This document shows, piece by piece, positions 16,751 to 25,223 of a stretch of 38,005 nt of DNA. The stretch spans positions 1 through 38,005 of the forward strand of contig JAVBQJ010000131.1 of the NCBI GenBank assembly GCA_031549115.1, given 5' to 3'. Position 1 is the stretch's first letter; the number at the start of each line of letters is the position of its first letter. The stretch comes from JAVBQJ01 sp031549115 (GTDB lineage: Bacteria > Verrucomicrobiota > Lentisphaeria > Victivallales > Victivallaceae). The notes under the pieces are model-generated. The model was not told the origin of the DNA. It did no database searches and worked only from the letters and a program-made list of their open reading frames with translations. Position numbers and translations under genes: made by a program.

Positions 16751-16767
16751 CAGGAGAAAGATGTATC

Positions 16768-17751
16768 ATGAAATGGAGTCTGATAACGCTCTTTCTCGCC
16801 TTTTCGGTCCTTGGCGCCATTAGGACTCCTCCGGGAGAGACACTTACTGCGAAGCAACTTGAATATATCGCATATTGCTTCGGCGATGACTTTGACATGG
16901 TGGAGCATATTGAAAGCAAAAAGCTGCTGACCGCGGCTTTCGCAGCCGCCCCCGGGCTTTCGTACCGCGCTGTCCTCCCGGGGGCGGATGACTTCAATCC
17001 CCAATGCACTGTGGTTTTCTATCGCCATACGGCTGCCGACGGTTTCGTCTTCAAACGGGCGGAGGTGTACCGGGGAAATTCGCTTCAGGTGGTCTTCCTG
17101 CAAAACCGGGATGGCCAATTCGGTATTTCCGGAAAGCTCGCCTGGGAAATTATGGACGTATCCTTGTTGAGCCATCTGGAGGTGATCTCCGCTCCCTTGC
17201 CACAGGCCGATATGCTGCATTACGCGTACAGCATGGTTTCCTCCCGCTACCAGGGGCGCCCCTGTGTGAAAATCACCGCCCGCCTGAGCAAGAATTCGGA
17301 CGATTGGCGTGCTGTCACCAGAGTGTCTTCGGAACAAATGAAAGACAGAAAAAGCGAATTCCATAGGAAACGGGCCTTTGTGCGCGAATACATTATCGAT
17401 AAGGAGTCTTTGGCAATTTTCTCCAGGACGGATTACAATTCCGGACACAAGAGAATATTTCAGCAGACTCTCGGCGATGTGCAATTGGAAACGTTCTCCG
17501 ACATGTCGATTTTTTCCACTCCCCGGGAAATAGCCGGAAAAGTCGCGCTCCGGTACGAGTTCGAAGCGGAACTGTTCAAGGCCACCCGGCCGACGCCCCC
17601 CTCCCCGGTTTTCCCGGCGGTAAAATCCCTGTTCTGGCGCATTGCCGATTATGCGTTGCAGTACGGAGGATACTTCTTTGCCGCGCTCGCCATCGTGCTG
17701 CTCTCCGCGGCGCTCCTGTTGAAAATCGCCGGCAGGAAGCATGCCCGCTGA
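16768..17751 (+). CDS. Unrecognised exported protein with C-terminal membrane anchor
   Basis: A 327-aa protein with a signal peptide (MKWSLITLFLAFSVLG), an extracytoplasmic domain and a C-terminal TM helix (GGYFFAALAIVLLSAALLLK) followed by a short basic tail, so it would be a type I membrane protein. The region around VREYIIDKESLAIFSRTDY has a LolA/LppX-like flavour (strand-rich, lipid-binding fold), but I would not assign it on this. The ribosome site CAGGAGA sets the ATG at 16768. It is the last gene of the cassette. Confidence 0.68.
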   Translation: MKWSLITLFLAFSVLGAIRTPPGETLTAKQLEYIAYCFGDDFDMVEHIESKKLLTAAFAAAPGLSYRAVLPGADDFNPQCTVVFYRHTAADGFVFKRAEVYRGNSLQVVFLQNRDGQFGISGKLAWEIMDVSLLSHLEVISAPLPQADMLHYAYSMVSSRYQGRPCVKITARLSKNSDDWRAVTRVSSEQMKDRKSEFHRKRAFVREYIIDKESLAIFSRTDYNSGHKRIFQQTLGDVQLETFSDMSIFSTPREIAGKVALRYEFEAELFKATRPTPPSPVFPAVKSLFWRIADYALQYGGYFFAALAIVLLSAALLLKIAGRKHAR

Positions 17752-17795
17752 AATTGCAATTTACGGCAATAAAGCAGGCTGCGAGACTTTCGGGC

Positions 17796-17823
17796 TTGAA
17801 AAAAGCTGCCCGGAGTATATATT
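17796..17823 (+). promoter_or_regulatory. Candidate promoter of the 1025-aa glycosidase-like gene
   Basis: TTGAAA (17796-17801), a 16-bp spacer and TATATT (17818-17823), about 35 bp before the ATG. AAAGGAAT lies 6 nt before the ATG at 17859. Confidence 0.45.
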
Positions 17824-17858
17824 TCGGGAAAGCAAACGAGCTCATTTAAAGGAATAGC

Positions 17859-20800
17859 ATGGAACTGAAATTTCGTATCGATTGGGGTTACCAGCGGCTG
17901 TATTCGCGCCGCCATTATCATCCCGTGTACCGCTGGGACGGCAATTTGGAGTGCCGGAACGGGAAAATTGTAAACACGGCGCTGCTGGAATATCCGTATA
18001 TGTGGTTCGGGCCGGGGCATTCGCCGGTGTTGAAGCCGCTGCCGGAGCCGCGCTGGGAATCCATCACCCGCCGCGCGCTGGCCGGGGTCGCCGTGACCGC
18101 CGAAGCGGACACGGAAAGTACGGAATTCACGCTGAACACGATGTCGGGCGTCTTTCACTTTTCCGCGGCGGAATTGCAACAGAACGGGCGCTTGGTCTTT
18201 CCGGTCGGCGCCGGGGAATCGCTGTGCACCGTGATCGTGACGCTGGATCACTATTACTGGTTCCGTCCCGCTCCGGCGTCCGACAAACAGCAATGGTTGC
18301 CCGACGATCTGGAGCTGCCGCGCGAAGACTGGAGCCGGATGTGGCAGGCGACGCTGGTGGCCGGAGCCGAAGTGCAGCTCGCGATCACGCTGGCGCCGCC
18401 GCAACCGCTTCCGGCGCAGGATCACGAAGTCCGGCTGCAATTGTACTTGCAGGCGATGGGGTCGGGGCTGGAACGCCTGCCGGACGGACACGAAACCCAG
18501 GCGTACGACAATTACGATCTGGATATCATTACCGACCGGAGCACCACCGCCATCCGCCATTACTTCCGCGCCCATGATATATCCATGCAGATGCTCGAAG
18601 ACGTCTGGGCGCTGTTGCCTGTTGGCGAAGTCCCCCAACAGGTGACGTTGCGGAACCGCCACCCGGAGCTGCCGCTCCGGATCAGCCGGATCACCGCCCG
18701 CTGGCAGGTCCGGCGCCACCTGGAGCTGTCGCTTCCGGCGTGGGCATTGGCCGGCGAACCGCTGATCGGGCGGATTTACGCCGTGCGCCCGGACACCGTG
18801 ACCGTCAAAGTGCCCGGTGCGGAAATCGCCCTCGCGCTCGTGCCCGGCTGGAATGAATTCGACTTCACCCTGACCGAACCGGGCCGCAAAATTCCGGTAT
18901 CCGTCAATGACGAAACCGCATACGTGGACGCGGTTTACGCGGTAAAAGAAGAAGCCGTCCCGGTCAAGCTCGGCTACGATATGACCACAGTGCCGCACGA
19001 TGACAATGGGTTGATGGATTATATCCTTGACTACACCTGGCGCACGCGTCTGGGCAACTTCGTCGCATTCCGGGCCATTTACCAGCTCGGCATCAACGAC
19101 GAGGCGGTGACGCCTGCGATGGTGCAGCGCTGGAGCGATTTCTGCCGCCGCCACCGGATTTACATGCAGTGGAACAACGCCTACCGGGCGCCGTTTCCGG
19201 TGACCGCCGGCGGCGAATATCTGCACAATGCCGGGCCGCATGAATATTCCGGTTCGGTTTACGCGCACAATCCCGACGGCAAAAGCATCGATATGGCCGA
19301 TGCCGCGCGCCGCTTCGTCGCCGACTTGAAAACCCGCAGCGACGAAGTTCACGCGGTGGGCGCACCCTCCGGCCTCGGCGACGCCTCGGGCGGCTGCCGT
19401 TACGCGCTGGAAGCGGGCTTCGACTTCATCCGCACCGAAACCATGGTCGGGCCGACGACACACCTGTGCTCCCTCGCCCGCGCGGCCGCCGGCGCCGGTG
19501 GCAAAGCCGAATGGGGTGTCCATATCGCCATTCAGCACGCCAAACAGCCTTATCTGGAAAATCACTTCGGCGAGTATTTCCTCGGCTTGTATCAACCCTG
19601 GATCATGGGCGCCCAGACCATCTATGAGGAGGACAGCCTGTTTCTGTTGTTCAAGGAGGAGCGGCAGGGGTGGGACGATCTGTTGACCAAGGGCAAGCGC
19701 GACATGACCCGGGAGTTTTTCCGCTTCATCAAAACCCATCCCCGTTCCGGCGCGCCGGCCATCCGGATCGCCACGGTCGAGGGGCGCTATGCGGCGCCGT
19801 TCAACGGCTTCATCTGCGACACGGAACAGGATCCGCATTACTCCGTCTGGGGTAAATTCGGCCGCAATGAGCCCGAATGGGGCCACGCGCAGCCGGAAAA
19901 GGTCCGCCAATTGCTCGACGTGCTGATGCCGGGTCAGGCGACATTGCCGTTGCGGCAGCGCTTCGACCGGCGGCGCTTCTTTTACAGCGGTTCGCCGTAC
20001 GGCGACTTCGACCAGACGCCGATCGAAGCCGGCGGCGACTGGCTGCGGCAGTACCGTCTGTTGATTCACCTTGGCTGGAATACCATGGAAGCCGCCGACC
20101 ACGCCAAATTGTGCGATTACGTCAAAGCGGGCGGTACGCTGTTCATCGGCGTGGCCCAGTTCAGCACCCGCAAAGACCGCGGCTTCCTCCGGGACGGCGA
20201 GTTGAAGTTGTGGAACGACGGCGACCTCTCCGATCTCGCGGGAATCCGGGTTTCGGGGCCGGGAAAGCCGTATTCGGGGCAATGGCACAGCAAATACCCC
20301 GGCTTCGACACTGTGCCGGAATTGTCGCGCCTGCCGTCTGACGATCCGGATGAAGACGGGCCGTGCCGCGCGGCGCAAATCGAACTCGCCGGAGCCGAAG
20401 TGGTTGCCTACGACCGGGAAAACGGAGCGCCGCTGATGGTGCGTTACCGCCTCGGCGCCGGCGAAGTCTGGACTCTGACCACCTGGTGCTACGCCGGTCA
20501 CGAGCAGTTGTCGGAGCTGGCGGCGGCGTATCTGGCGGGCTTGTGCCGTCAGCATCGCGGCGAATACCATGTCGAAGATCCGTCGGGAATGACCTTCTGG
20601 AATTTCCGGCCGCATCCGGAGCTGGAGGGGTACGGTACCTTCATGCTGCTGAATACCGATTGGAATCAGCCGGGCAACCGGCGCGAAGTGCGGCTGGTCA
20701 CGCCGCACGGAACATATCCGGTCACGGTAACCGAACGCGAAGCCTCGATTCTGACGGTGACGCCGGAGGGGATATTCGATCCGGGTCCGAACGGCCCGCA

Positions 20801-20936
20801 TCTGGAAGCGGTGGCGCCGCGGCACCTGAAAATCCACGGCACCTTCCCGTGCCGGCTCCGGCACGACCGGGGCGACCGGGAAAGCTTCGTGAGCTTTCCC
20901 GCCTCCGACACGACCGTGCAGGATTTCTTCTATTGA
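17859..20936 (+). CDS. Large putative glycoside hydrolase (TIM barrel plus GATase-like domain)
   Basis: A 1025-aa protein without signal peptide. The first 350 residues look like beta-sandwich material. Residues about 365-650 read as a TIM-barrel glycosidase core, with candidate catalytic acids in DFIRTETMVGPT and AQTIYEED. Residues about 730-860 resemble the class I glutamine-amidotransferase-like domain of GH42-type enzymes (RLLIHLGWNTMEAAD, YVKAGGTLFIGVAQF). A beta-rich tail follows. This order recalls clan GH-A enzymes, but I cannot name a CAZy family. Lack of an export signal implies cytoplasmic oligosaccharides as substrate. AAAGGAAT supports the start; a long stem-loop follows the stop. 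Confidence 0.6.
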   Translation: MELKFRIDWGYQRLYSRRHYHPVYRWDGNLECRNGKIVNTALLEYPYMWFGPGHSPVLKPLPEPRWESITRRALAGVAVTAEADTESTEFTLNTMSGVFHFSAAELQQNGRLVFPVGAGESLCTVIVTLDHYYWFRPAPASDKQQWLPDDLELPREDWSRMWQATLVAGAEVQLAITLAPPQPLPAQDHEVRLQLYLQAMGSGLERLPDGHETQAYDNYDLDIITDRSTTAIRHYFRAHDISMQMLEDVWALLPVGEVPQQVTLRNRHPELPLRISRITARWQVRRHLELSLPAWALAGEPLIGRIYAVRPDTVTVKVPGAEIALALVPGWNEFDFTLTEPGRKIPVSVNDETAYVDAVYAVKEEAVPVKLGYDMTTVPHDDNGLMDYILDYTWRTRLGNFVAFRAIYQLGINDEAVTPAMVQRWSDFCRRHRIYMQWNNAYRAPFPVTAGGEYLHNAGPHEYSGSVYAHNPDGKSIDMADAARRFVADLKTRSDEVHAVGAPSGLGDASGGCRYALEAGFDFIRTETMVGPTTHLCSLARAAAGAGGKAEWGVHIAIQHAKQPYLENHFGEYFLGLYQPWIMGAQTIYEEDSLFLLFKEERQGWDDLLTKGKRDMTREFFRFIKTHPRSGAPAIRIATVEGRYAAPFNGFICDTEQDPHYSVWGKFGRNEPEWGHAQPEKVRQLLDVLMPGQATLPLRQRFDRRRFFYSGSPYGDFDQTPIEAGGDWLRQYRLLIHLGWNTMEAADHAKLCDYVKAGGTLFIGVAQFSTRKDRGFLRDGELKLWNDGDLSDLAGIRVSGPGKPYSGQWHSKYPGFDTVPELSRLPSDDPDEDGPCRAAQIELAGAEVVAYDRENGAPLMVRYRLGAGEVWTLTTWCYAGHEQLSELAAAYLAGLCRQHRGEYHVEDPSGMTFWNFRPHPELEGYGTFMLLNTDWNQPGNRREVRLVTPHGTYPVTVTEREASILTVTPEGIFDPGPNGPHLEAVAPRHLKIHGTFPCRLRHDRGDRESFVSFPASDTTVQDFFY

Positions 20937-20939
20937 ACC

Positions 20940-20982
20940 TTTCCGCTCCAGGGGAGGAAGCGTTCCTCCTCTGGAGCGGGAA
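20940..20982 (+). terminator. Very long stem-loop after the glycosidase-like gene
   Basis: Arms 20943-20959 and 20963-20979 pair over 17 bp with one G-U and a 3-nt GCG loop; three further outer pairs extend the stem to about 20 bp. It lies just after the stop and before the convergent gene ending at 21032. No good T-tract follows on either strand, so it may end transcription in both directions with help or protect the mRNA 3' end. Confidence 0.55.
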
Positions 20983-21031
20983 TGGATTTCCCGGAATCCA
21001 ACCGCCGCTTCGGCCGCCACACCGGCCTCTT

Positions 21032-21388
21032 TTACTGCTGGTATTGCGCCGGATCGGCTTCCGTTTCGTATTCGAGTCGCATGCTTGCCTCCCAAAAGAA
21101 ACGTTTGTCGATCGTGTCGCTTATTCCGGCAAAGACGCCGGCAATCGGCGCCAATGGGACAGCGGCAATGACCCAGCCGAATTCATTCGGGAAATTAACC
21201 GGAATCATGCAAGCGCCCGCCGTCATCCCCAATACATTTGCGGCAATATTACACGGGAGATTCACGGGGAAAAGCACCGTGGCCAGGAGCGTGGAACGCC
21301 CCTCCCACGGCTTCGCGACCGGAGTCTCTTCCGCCGCGAAACACCTCCAGGCCGCCAATACCATGGTGACATAGCATAAACGCCTCAT
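21032..21388 (-). CDS. Small exported hydrophobic protein, unknown
   Basis: A 118-aa protein with a signal peptide (about residues 1-19, cleavage near FAAEE) and a mature part rich in Ala, Gly, Val and Pro with two moderately hydrophobic stretches (LLATVLFPVNLPCNIAANVL and AAVPLAPIAGVFAGIS). It could be a small envelope or lipoprotein-like component. No family recognised. A candidate promoter lies at 21409-21437. It converges on the 1025-aa gene. Confidence 0.65.
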   Translation of the reverse strand: MRRLCYVTMVLAAWRCFAAEETPVAKPWEGRSTLLATVLFPVNLPCNIAANVLGMTAGACMIPVNFPNEFGWVIAAVPLAPIAGVFAGISDTIDKRFFWEASMRLEYETEADPAQYQQ

Positions 21389-21408
21389 TACAATACCGCC
21401 TTTCCCAG

Positions 21409-21437
21409 TAGATACGCTATCGATAATGCAATTGCAA
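21409..21437 (-). promoter_or_regulatory. Candidate promoter of the small exported protein
   Basis: Minus-strand TTGCAA (21432-21437), a 17-bp spacer and TATCTA (21409-21414). The spacer contains GCAATTGCATTAT, a 13-bp string repeated upstream of the heptosyltransferase gene near 24157-24169. Confidence 0.45.
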
Positions 21438-21450
21438 ATATTGCAAACGT

Positions 21451-22749
21451 CTATTCGCCGATTGGCTGGCGGATGAAAGCGGCGATGCCGTCGGCAACCT
21501 CCGGATCGACGGTGTGCGGCTGCCCATACTCCAATGGCGTACTCGGCCCCTCGCCGGCGAACATCAGGTGGTTCAATTTGGGATAAAGGATGAACCGGAC
21601 ATCGTTTCTCTCCAGCTGCCGGGCGGCAAACAGCCGCTGATAGACGGCGAAATCCCGTTCGGCGGAGACCTGGTAATCGCGGCCGCCCTGCAGAAAAAGC
21701 AGCGGCCGTTCCACCTCCAATGCGGCTTCCGGCGTAAATTGTTCCAGATCTTCGTAGTAGGTTTGCCGGTTCTTCGGCAACGCGGCGTAATCCCGGCGGT
21801 CAAGGATTTCCGCCAGCTTTCGCATTGCCGCCAACTGCGCCACGGCTTCTTCCGATTGATTGAACGGCAGCCTGGCGAGATAATCGAGTTGTTCGGGCAG
21901 AAACTCGCGCTGCGGCCGGGCCGGTGCCGCCATGCAGATGAAACCGGCGGCACGCGGAGTAGTTGCCGCGATCCGCGGCATGACCATGCCGCCGAGACTG
22001 TGCCCGAGCACATAGATACGGTCCCCGTCGAGCCGCCGGTCGGCGGCAGCGGTGTCGACCGCCAGCGCGGCGTCCTGCACGGTTTCTTCATAAACGGTGG
22101 GAAACTCTTTGTCGGCATGGGCGAAGCTGCGCTTGTCATAGCGGATCGAGGCGATGCCGCGTTCGGCGAGCTGGTGGGCCAGATCGCGAAACGGCCGGTT
22201 GACGCCGACGGTTTCGTCGCGGTCGTGCGGTCCCGAACCATGCACGAAGATTACAACGGGAAATGGCGGCGTCCCTTCCGCCGGCAGCGTCAGCGTGCCG
22301 GGCAGCGGGATTTCACGGCCGACCGTGACCGCTTCTTCGGTAAATTTGCCGGACGGCTCCGGTTCCGGCGGTAACGCGGAGAGGTTGAAACCGGCGATTT
22401 TGCCATCGACGGTCAACGCCACGGTGAACAGGAGGTCGGCCTGTTCACAGCGTACCTTCTGCCGAAAAACGTGAAGTTTGGCATGCGGCAACTCTTGCGG
22501 GATGCCGGAGAATTCGACCAGCTTGCCGGTCTGAGCGACACATTGCGCGGAGATATCTTTCAGCGCGGCATCGGTGATTTTTTCCTTGAATTCCGGCGTG
22601 GCCTGCGCTTCGAAGCCGGCGGTATCACCGGCAAGGAAACGGGCAATGAGCTGCCGCGCGTTTTCGGCCGCCTCCGGCGGAGCCGCCGCCATGCCGATGG
22701 CCGGCAACAACAATCCCAGAACCCAAACAAGAATGGCAATGCATTTCAT
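21451..22749 (-). CDS. Exported DUF3887 plus alpha/beta hydrolase
   Basis: A 432-aa secreted or periplasmic hydrolase. After a signal peptide (MKCIAILVWVLGLLLPAIG) comes a DUF3887-like domain (about 28-120), then an alpha/beta hydrolase of the serine-aminopeptidase type (about 135-430). It shows the oxyanion HGSGPHDRDE motif, nucleophile GHSLGG, Asp in QGGRDY and His in LNHLMF. Family members are esterases or peptidases of unsettled substrate. I chose the ATG at 22749 because the signal peptide begins there; the 20 extra residues of the longer frame are very basic. It lies 81 nt after the heptosyltransferase gene on the same strand. Confidence 0.85.
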   Translation of the reverse strand: MKCIAILVWVLGLLLPAIGMAAAPPEAAENARQLIARFLAGDTAGFEAQATPEFKEKITDAALKDISAQCVAQTGKLVEFSGIPQELPHAKLHVFRQKVRCEQADLLFTVALTVDGKIAGFNLSALPPEPEPSGKFTEEAVTVGREIPLPGTLTLPAEGTPPFPVVIFVHGSGPHDRDETVGVNRPFRDLAHQLAERGIASIRYDKRSFAHADKEFPTVYEETVQDAALAVDTAAADRRLDGDRIYVLGHSLGGMVMPRIAATTPRAAGFICMAAPARPQREFLPEQLDYLARLPFNQSEEAVAQLAAMRKLAEILDRRDYAALPKNRQTYYEDLEQFTPEAALEVERPLLFLQGGRDYQVSAERDFAVYQRLFAARQLERNDVRFILYPKLNHLMFAGEGPSTPLEYGQPHTVDPEVADGIAAFIRQPIGE

Positions 22750-22830
22750 TTTACCACCCCATCGCCAACAACGGCGACGTTTTCTTTTGCTCGTCACCGG
22801 TTTGCCCACAGCCGTATTGCGAGGTCGTAC

Positions 22831-24102
22831 TCATGCTTGAAAGGCCGGTATCTTTTTAATCGTCGTAATCACCTGTTCCGCCGAAATCAGTCTCGTACAT
22901 TCGAAATGCCGGTCGGTACTCTTGTGGCGTGGACACCACAGGAAATCGAAGTGGTCGAAGTCGATGCGCATATCGTTCCAGCAAGAGTGACAGGTGTGAT
23001 AGTTGATGACACGATAGGGCGTTTCAAATTCGTTGGTCGGGTGGGTGAAGCCCGAAATCATTACCACCGGGACTTGACAACCCCACGCCACCCAGGATAA
23101 ACCGCTGGATAAGCCCACAAAAAAGTCGGCGTCCTTGATCAGATTCACCCGCTCCTGCAGCGGAATATCGCCGGTGAAATCTTCGCAGCCGTGCGGAATC
23201 AGATTGTAATTGATGCCGGTGCCGTGGACTTTCTCCTTGTCGATGCACAGTACCCGATAGCCGTTCTTTTTCAGGAAGTCGATCACCATGAGCCAGCCAT
23301 AGGGGTTGTTCCAGTATTTCGCCTGGCTCGAAGACTGTGCGGCGATACAGACGTATTTGCCTTCGATTTTGCGCGGCGCCGACAAGTCGAAGCGCGGCGG
23401 CTCGTCCTTGGGGTCGACACCGAGAATGTACCCGGCGGTCCGGTGCAAACCGATGTAACGGAAATCGATCGGCTGGTTGTCGACGTCGCCCTTGAAGAAC
23501 AATCCCATGTAGTAGCTCGCGTAGGGTTTGTATTTCATCGTATCGTCGGGGCCGATAAAGGTGATTTCAGGGTACTGATCTTTGACCAATGTCGCGATCC
23601 ACGGCGTCATCACGCAGATGACTTTGCAGCCGTGCTTTTTCTGGAAGCGTTCGACATAGGAGAACCAGCCGATCGAGTCGCCGATGGTGCCGACCGGCAG
23701 TTGAATCATCACCTCTTTGTCGCGGCAATCGTAATCGTGGGTGAAAATCGCTTCGGTTTCCCCCTTGCGGAAAATCTGGAGCCGGAAGCGGATATAGAAC
23801 TTCTTGACGCTGGTCACATACGCGCCCGGCACGGTGTCGGCACTGTAGAGGATGATGCCGGTATCGATATCGGAAAAACGGCAGTGGTATTCCTTGCCGT
23901 TGTGCGGGAACAACACCCGGATGCCGTGGTTGAAGTCGAATTTGATCCCTTCGACCGCGTTCAACACCGGCACATCCGGCACTTTGCCGTAAATCGAGGG
24001 TTGCTTGGGCGGAGCCGTCTGCGGCTGTGAAGCCGGAATAACCGGGGAAGCTGCGATTGCGATATCACCGACACTCTGATTGACCACGGAAAAGTCACTC
24101 AT
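22831..24102 (-). CDS. Autotransporter O-heptosyltransferase (Aah/TibC-type BAHT)
   Basis: A 423-aa protein matching bacterial autotransporter heptosyltransferases, which add heptose to Ser residues of strand-loop-strand autotransporters in the cytoplasm before export. It has the family N-terminal beta-hairpin region (FDFNHGIRVLFPHN, YIRFRLQIF), the QLPVGTIGDSIGWFSYVERF segment, and the C-terminal four-Cys iron-finger arrangement CX2C-X15-C-X11-C at Cys371, Cys374, Cys390 and Cys402. The first 45 residues are a Pro/Ala-rich extension. I chose ATG 24102 (GAAGG 10 nt upstream); the longer frame uses TTG. No autotransporter substrate or ADP-heptose genes are in the window. Confidence 0.88.
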   Translation of the reverse strand: MSDFSVVNQSVGDIAIAASPVIPASQPQTAPPKQPSIYGKVPDVPVLNAVEGIKFDFNHGIRVLFPHNGKEYHCRFSDIDTGIILYSADTVPGAYVTSVKKFYIRFRLQIFRKGETEAIFTHDYDCRDKEVMIQLPVGTIGDSIGWFSYVERFQKKHGCKVICVMTPWIATLVKDQYPEITFIGPDDTMKYKPYASYYMGLFFKGDVDNQPIDFRYIGLHRTAGYILGVDPKDEPPRFDLSAPRKIEGKYVCIAAQSSSQAKYWNNPYGWLMVIDFLKKNGYRVLCIDKEKVHGTGINYNLIPHGCEDFTGDIPLQERVNLIKDADFFVGLSSGLSWVAWGCQVPVVMISGFTHPTNEFETPYRVINYHTCHSCWNDMRIDFDHFDFLWCPRHKSTDRHFECTRLISAEQVITTIKKIPAFQA

Positions 24103-24269
24103 ATTCCAAACGCCTTCTTTCTCATGAATTTGCCTCAACAATCAAATATGGGTAACATAATGCAATTGCGGATATTTTACAAACCATTGCCAAGATAATT
24201 CATGAAAAATACCGCAAGCAATACCGGCAGGACAGCACAAAGGTTTCGCAGGGAAATGGGTTTTGCGGT

Positions 24270-24298
24270 TTGATTTTCAGACTTCATCGTTGTACATT
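24270..24298 (+). promoter_or_regulatory. Candidate promoter of the membrane-protein pair
   Basis: TTGATT (24270-24275), a 17-bp spacer and TACATT (24293-24298), in the 268-bp gap divergent from the heptosyltransferase gene. The left part of that gap holds the GCAATTGCATTAT motif; I see nothing else in it. Confidence 0.4.
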
Positions 24299-24370
24299 GT
24301 CACTGTTGAAGTTTTTTGGGAGCGAGGGAACAATCACAGACGAAGTTGCAGGCAACAATCGGAGTTCTCT

Positions 24371-24967
24371 ATGGGCAGAACCAGAAGCACGGACTACAGA
24401 CAATTCCGGCGGGAAAGACTTACGGTCCGGGCGCTGTTGTGCGCCTGGCTTCTTTTTTTCCTGACGCTTCTGGTTGGGGTCGTTTTTCTGGCGGCGGCAG
24501 GACTCGTTCCTCTCTGGATGGTGATTGCCACGCCGCTTCCGATCGTAGGTGCGGCGACATTGATGGTGCAATACCGTTTTCTCCCGGCATTCGCCCGGTT
24601 GCGCGACCAGCAGTTTCAGGCTCTCCGGACACTCCAAAGGGATGAGATCGAAAGAATCCGGCGGAACCGCCGCCAACTCCGGATCGCCGCACGCATCCTC
24701 ACCTTACTCTGGGCCGTCAGCATTCCGATTCAAGGCAAACTGATGTTCGCCTGCGGTTCCGAACTCTGGGCCGGCTTGCTGCTCCTGCAGCTTTTCGCGG
24801 TCTTCATCTGTTTTCTCCTCGCCTGGGAGAAAACCGTTGTCGGTGCGATCATTCTTGTTCCCTTCCTCCTGCTTTTCTTTGTCGGCATGGCGCTGGGGAG
24901 ACTTCTGGCCGCTCTCATTCTCCTGCCATTCAGAATTTGCAATTGGAGAAAGCGAGGATATCGATGA
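24371..24967 (+). CDS. Unrecognised four-TM membrane protein
   Basis: A 198-aa inner-membrane protein. Two TM helices (about 20-45 and 47-67) are followed by a basic, probably helical cytoplasmic segment (RDQQFQALRTLQRDEIERIRRNRRQ, about 75-105) and then two to three more helices (about 110-185). I chose ATG 24371 because GGAG lies 6 nt upstream. The stop overlaps the next start (ATGA), so the two small proteins are probably made together. No family recognised. Confidence 0.65.
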   Translation: MGRTRSTDYRQFRRERLTVRALLCAWLLFFLTLLVGVVFLAAAGLVPLWMVIATPLPIVGAATLMVQYRFLPAFARLRDQQFQALRTLQRDEIERIRRNRRQLRIAARILTLLWAVSIPIQGKLMFACGSELWAGLLLLQLFAVFICFLLAWEKTVVGAIILVPFLLLFFVGMALGRLLAALILLPFRICNWRKRGYR

Positions 24968-25176
24968 AGGACCGTTTCGTATGGTATTTGGCGTTGCTCA
25001 CAATGGCATTGTTGGGTTCCGCCGTTCTCCTGATGGTGGTGTTCCACATATCCGGCATGCCGTTGTGGAGGAGTCTGGCTCGCTGGTCATTCTACGCGGG
25101 AATGATGTTGCCGTTGACACTGCTGGCGGTCGGCCTGGGACTCTGTCTCTGGAGTGATCGCAAGCGAACTCGATAG
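24964..25176 (+). CDS. Unrecognised two-TM small membrane protein
   Basis: A 70-aa protein with two TM helices (about 7-28 and 42-62) and a basic C-terminal tail (SDRKRTR). Its ATG overlaps the stop of the four-TM gene by 4 nt, indicating coupled translation and a likely shared complex. Function unknown. Confidence 0.65.
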   Translation: MKDRFVWYLALLTMALLGSAVLLMVVFHISGMPLWRSLARWSFYAGMMLPLTLLAVGLGLCLWSDRKRTR

Positions 25177-25182
25177 CGAAGC

Positions 25183-25212
25183 CTGACGGCCGCCGGGTAC
25201 GCGAACTATAAT
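25183..25212 (+). promoter_or_regulatory. Candidate promoter of the DUF1963 gene
   Basis: CTGACG (25183-25188), an 18-bp spacer and a consensus TATAAT (25207-25212), starting just after the stop of the previous gene. Expected start near 25219. Confidence 0.5.
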
Positions 25213-25223
25213 ATTCTGAGTTA

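Noticed and set aside
17649..21095. 1148-codon open frame on the minus strand opposite the glycosidase-like gene
   Set aside because: It is the antisense of a well-supported gene; it is rich in Arg, His, Pro and Gly, shows no domain, and has no ribosome site. High GC creates such frames.
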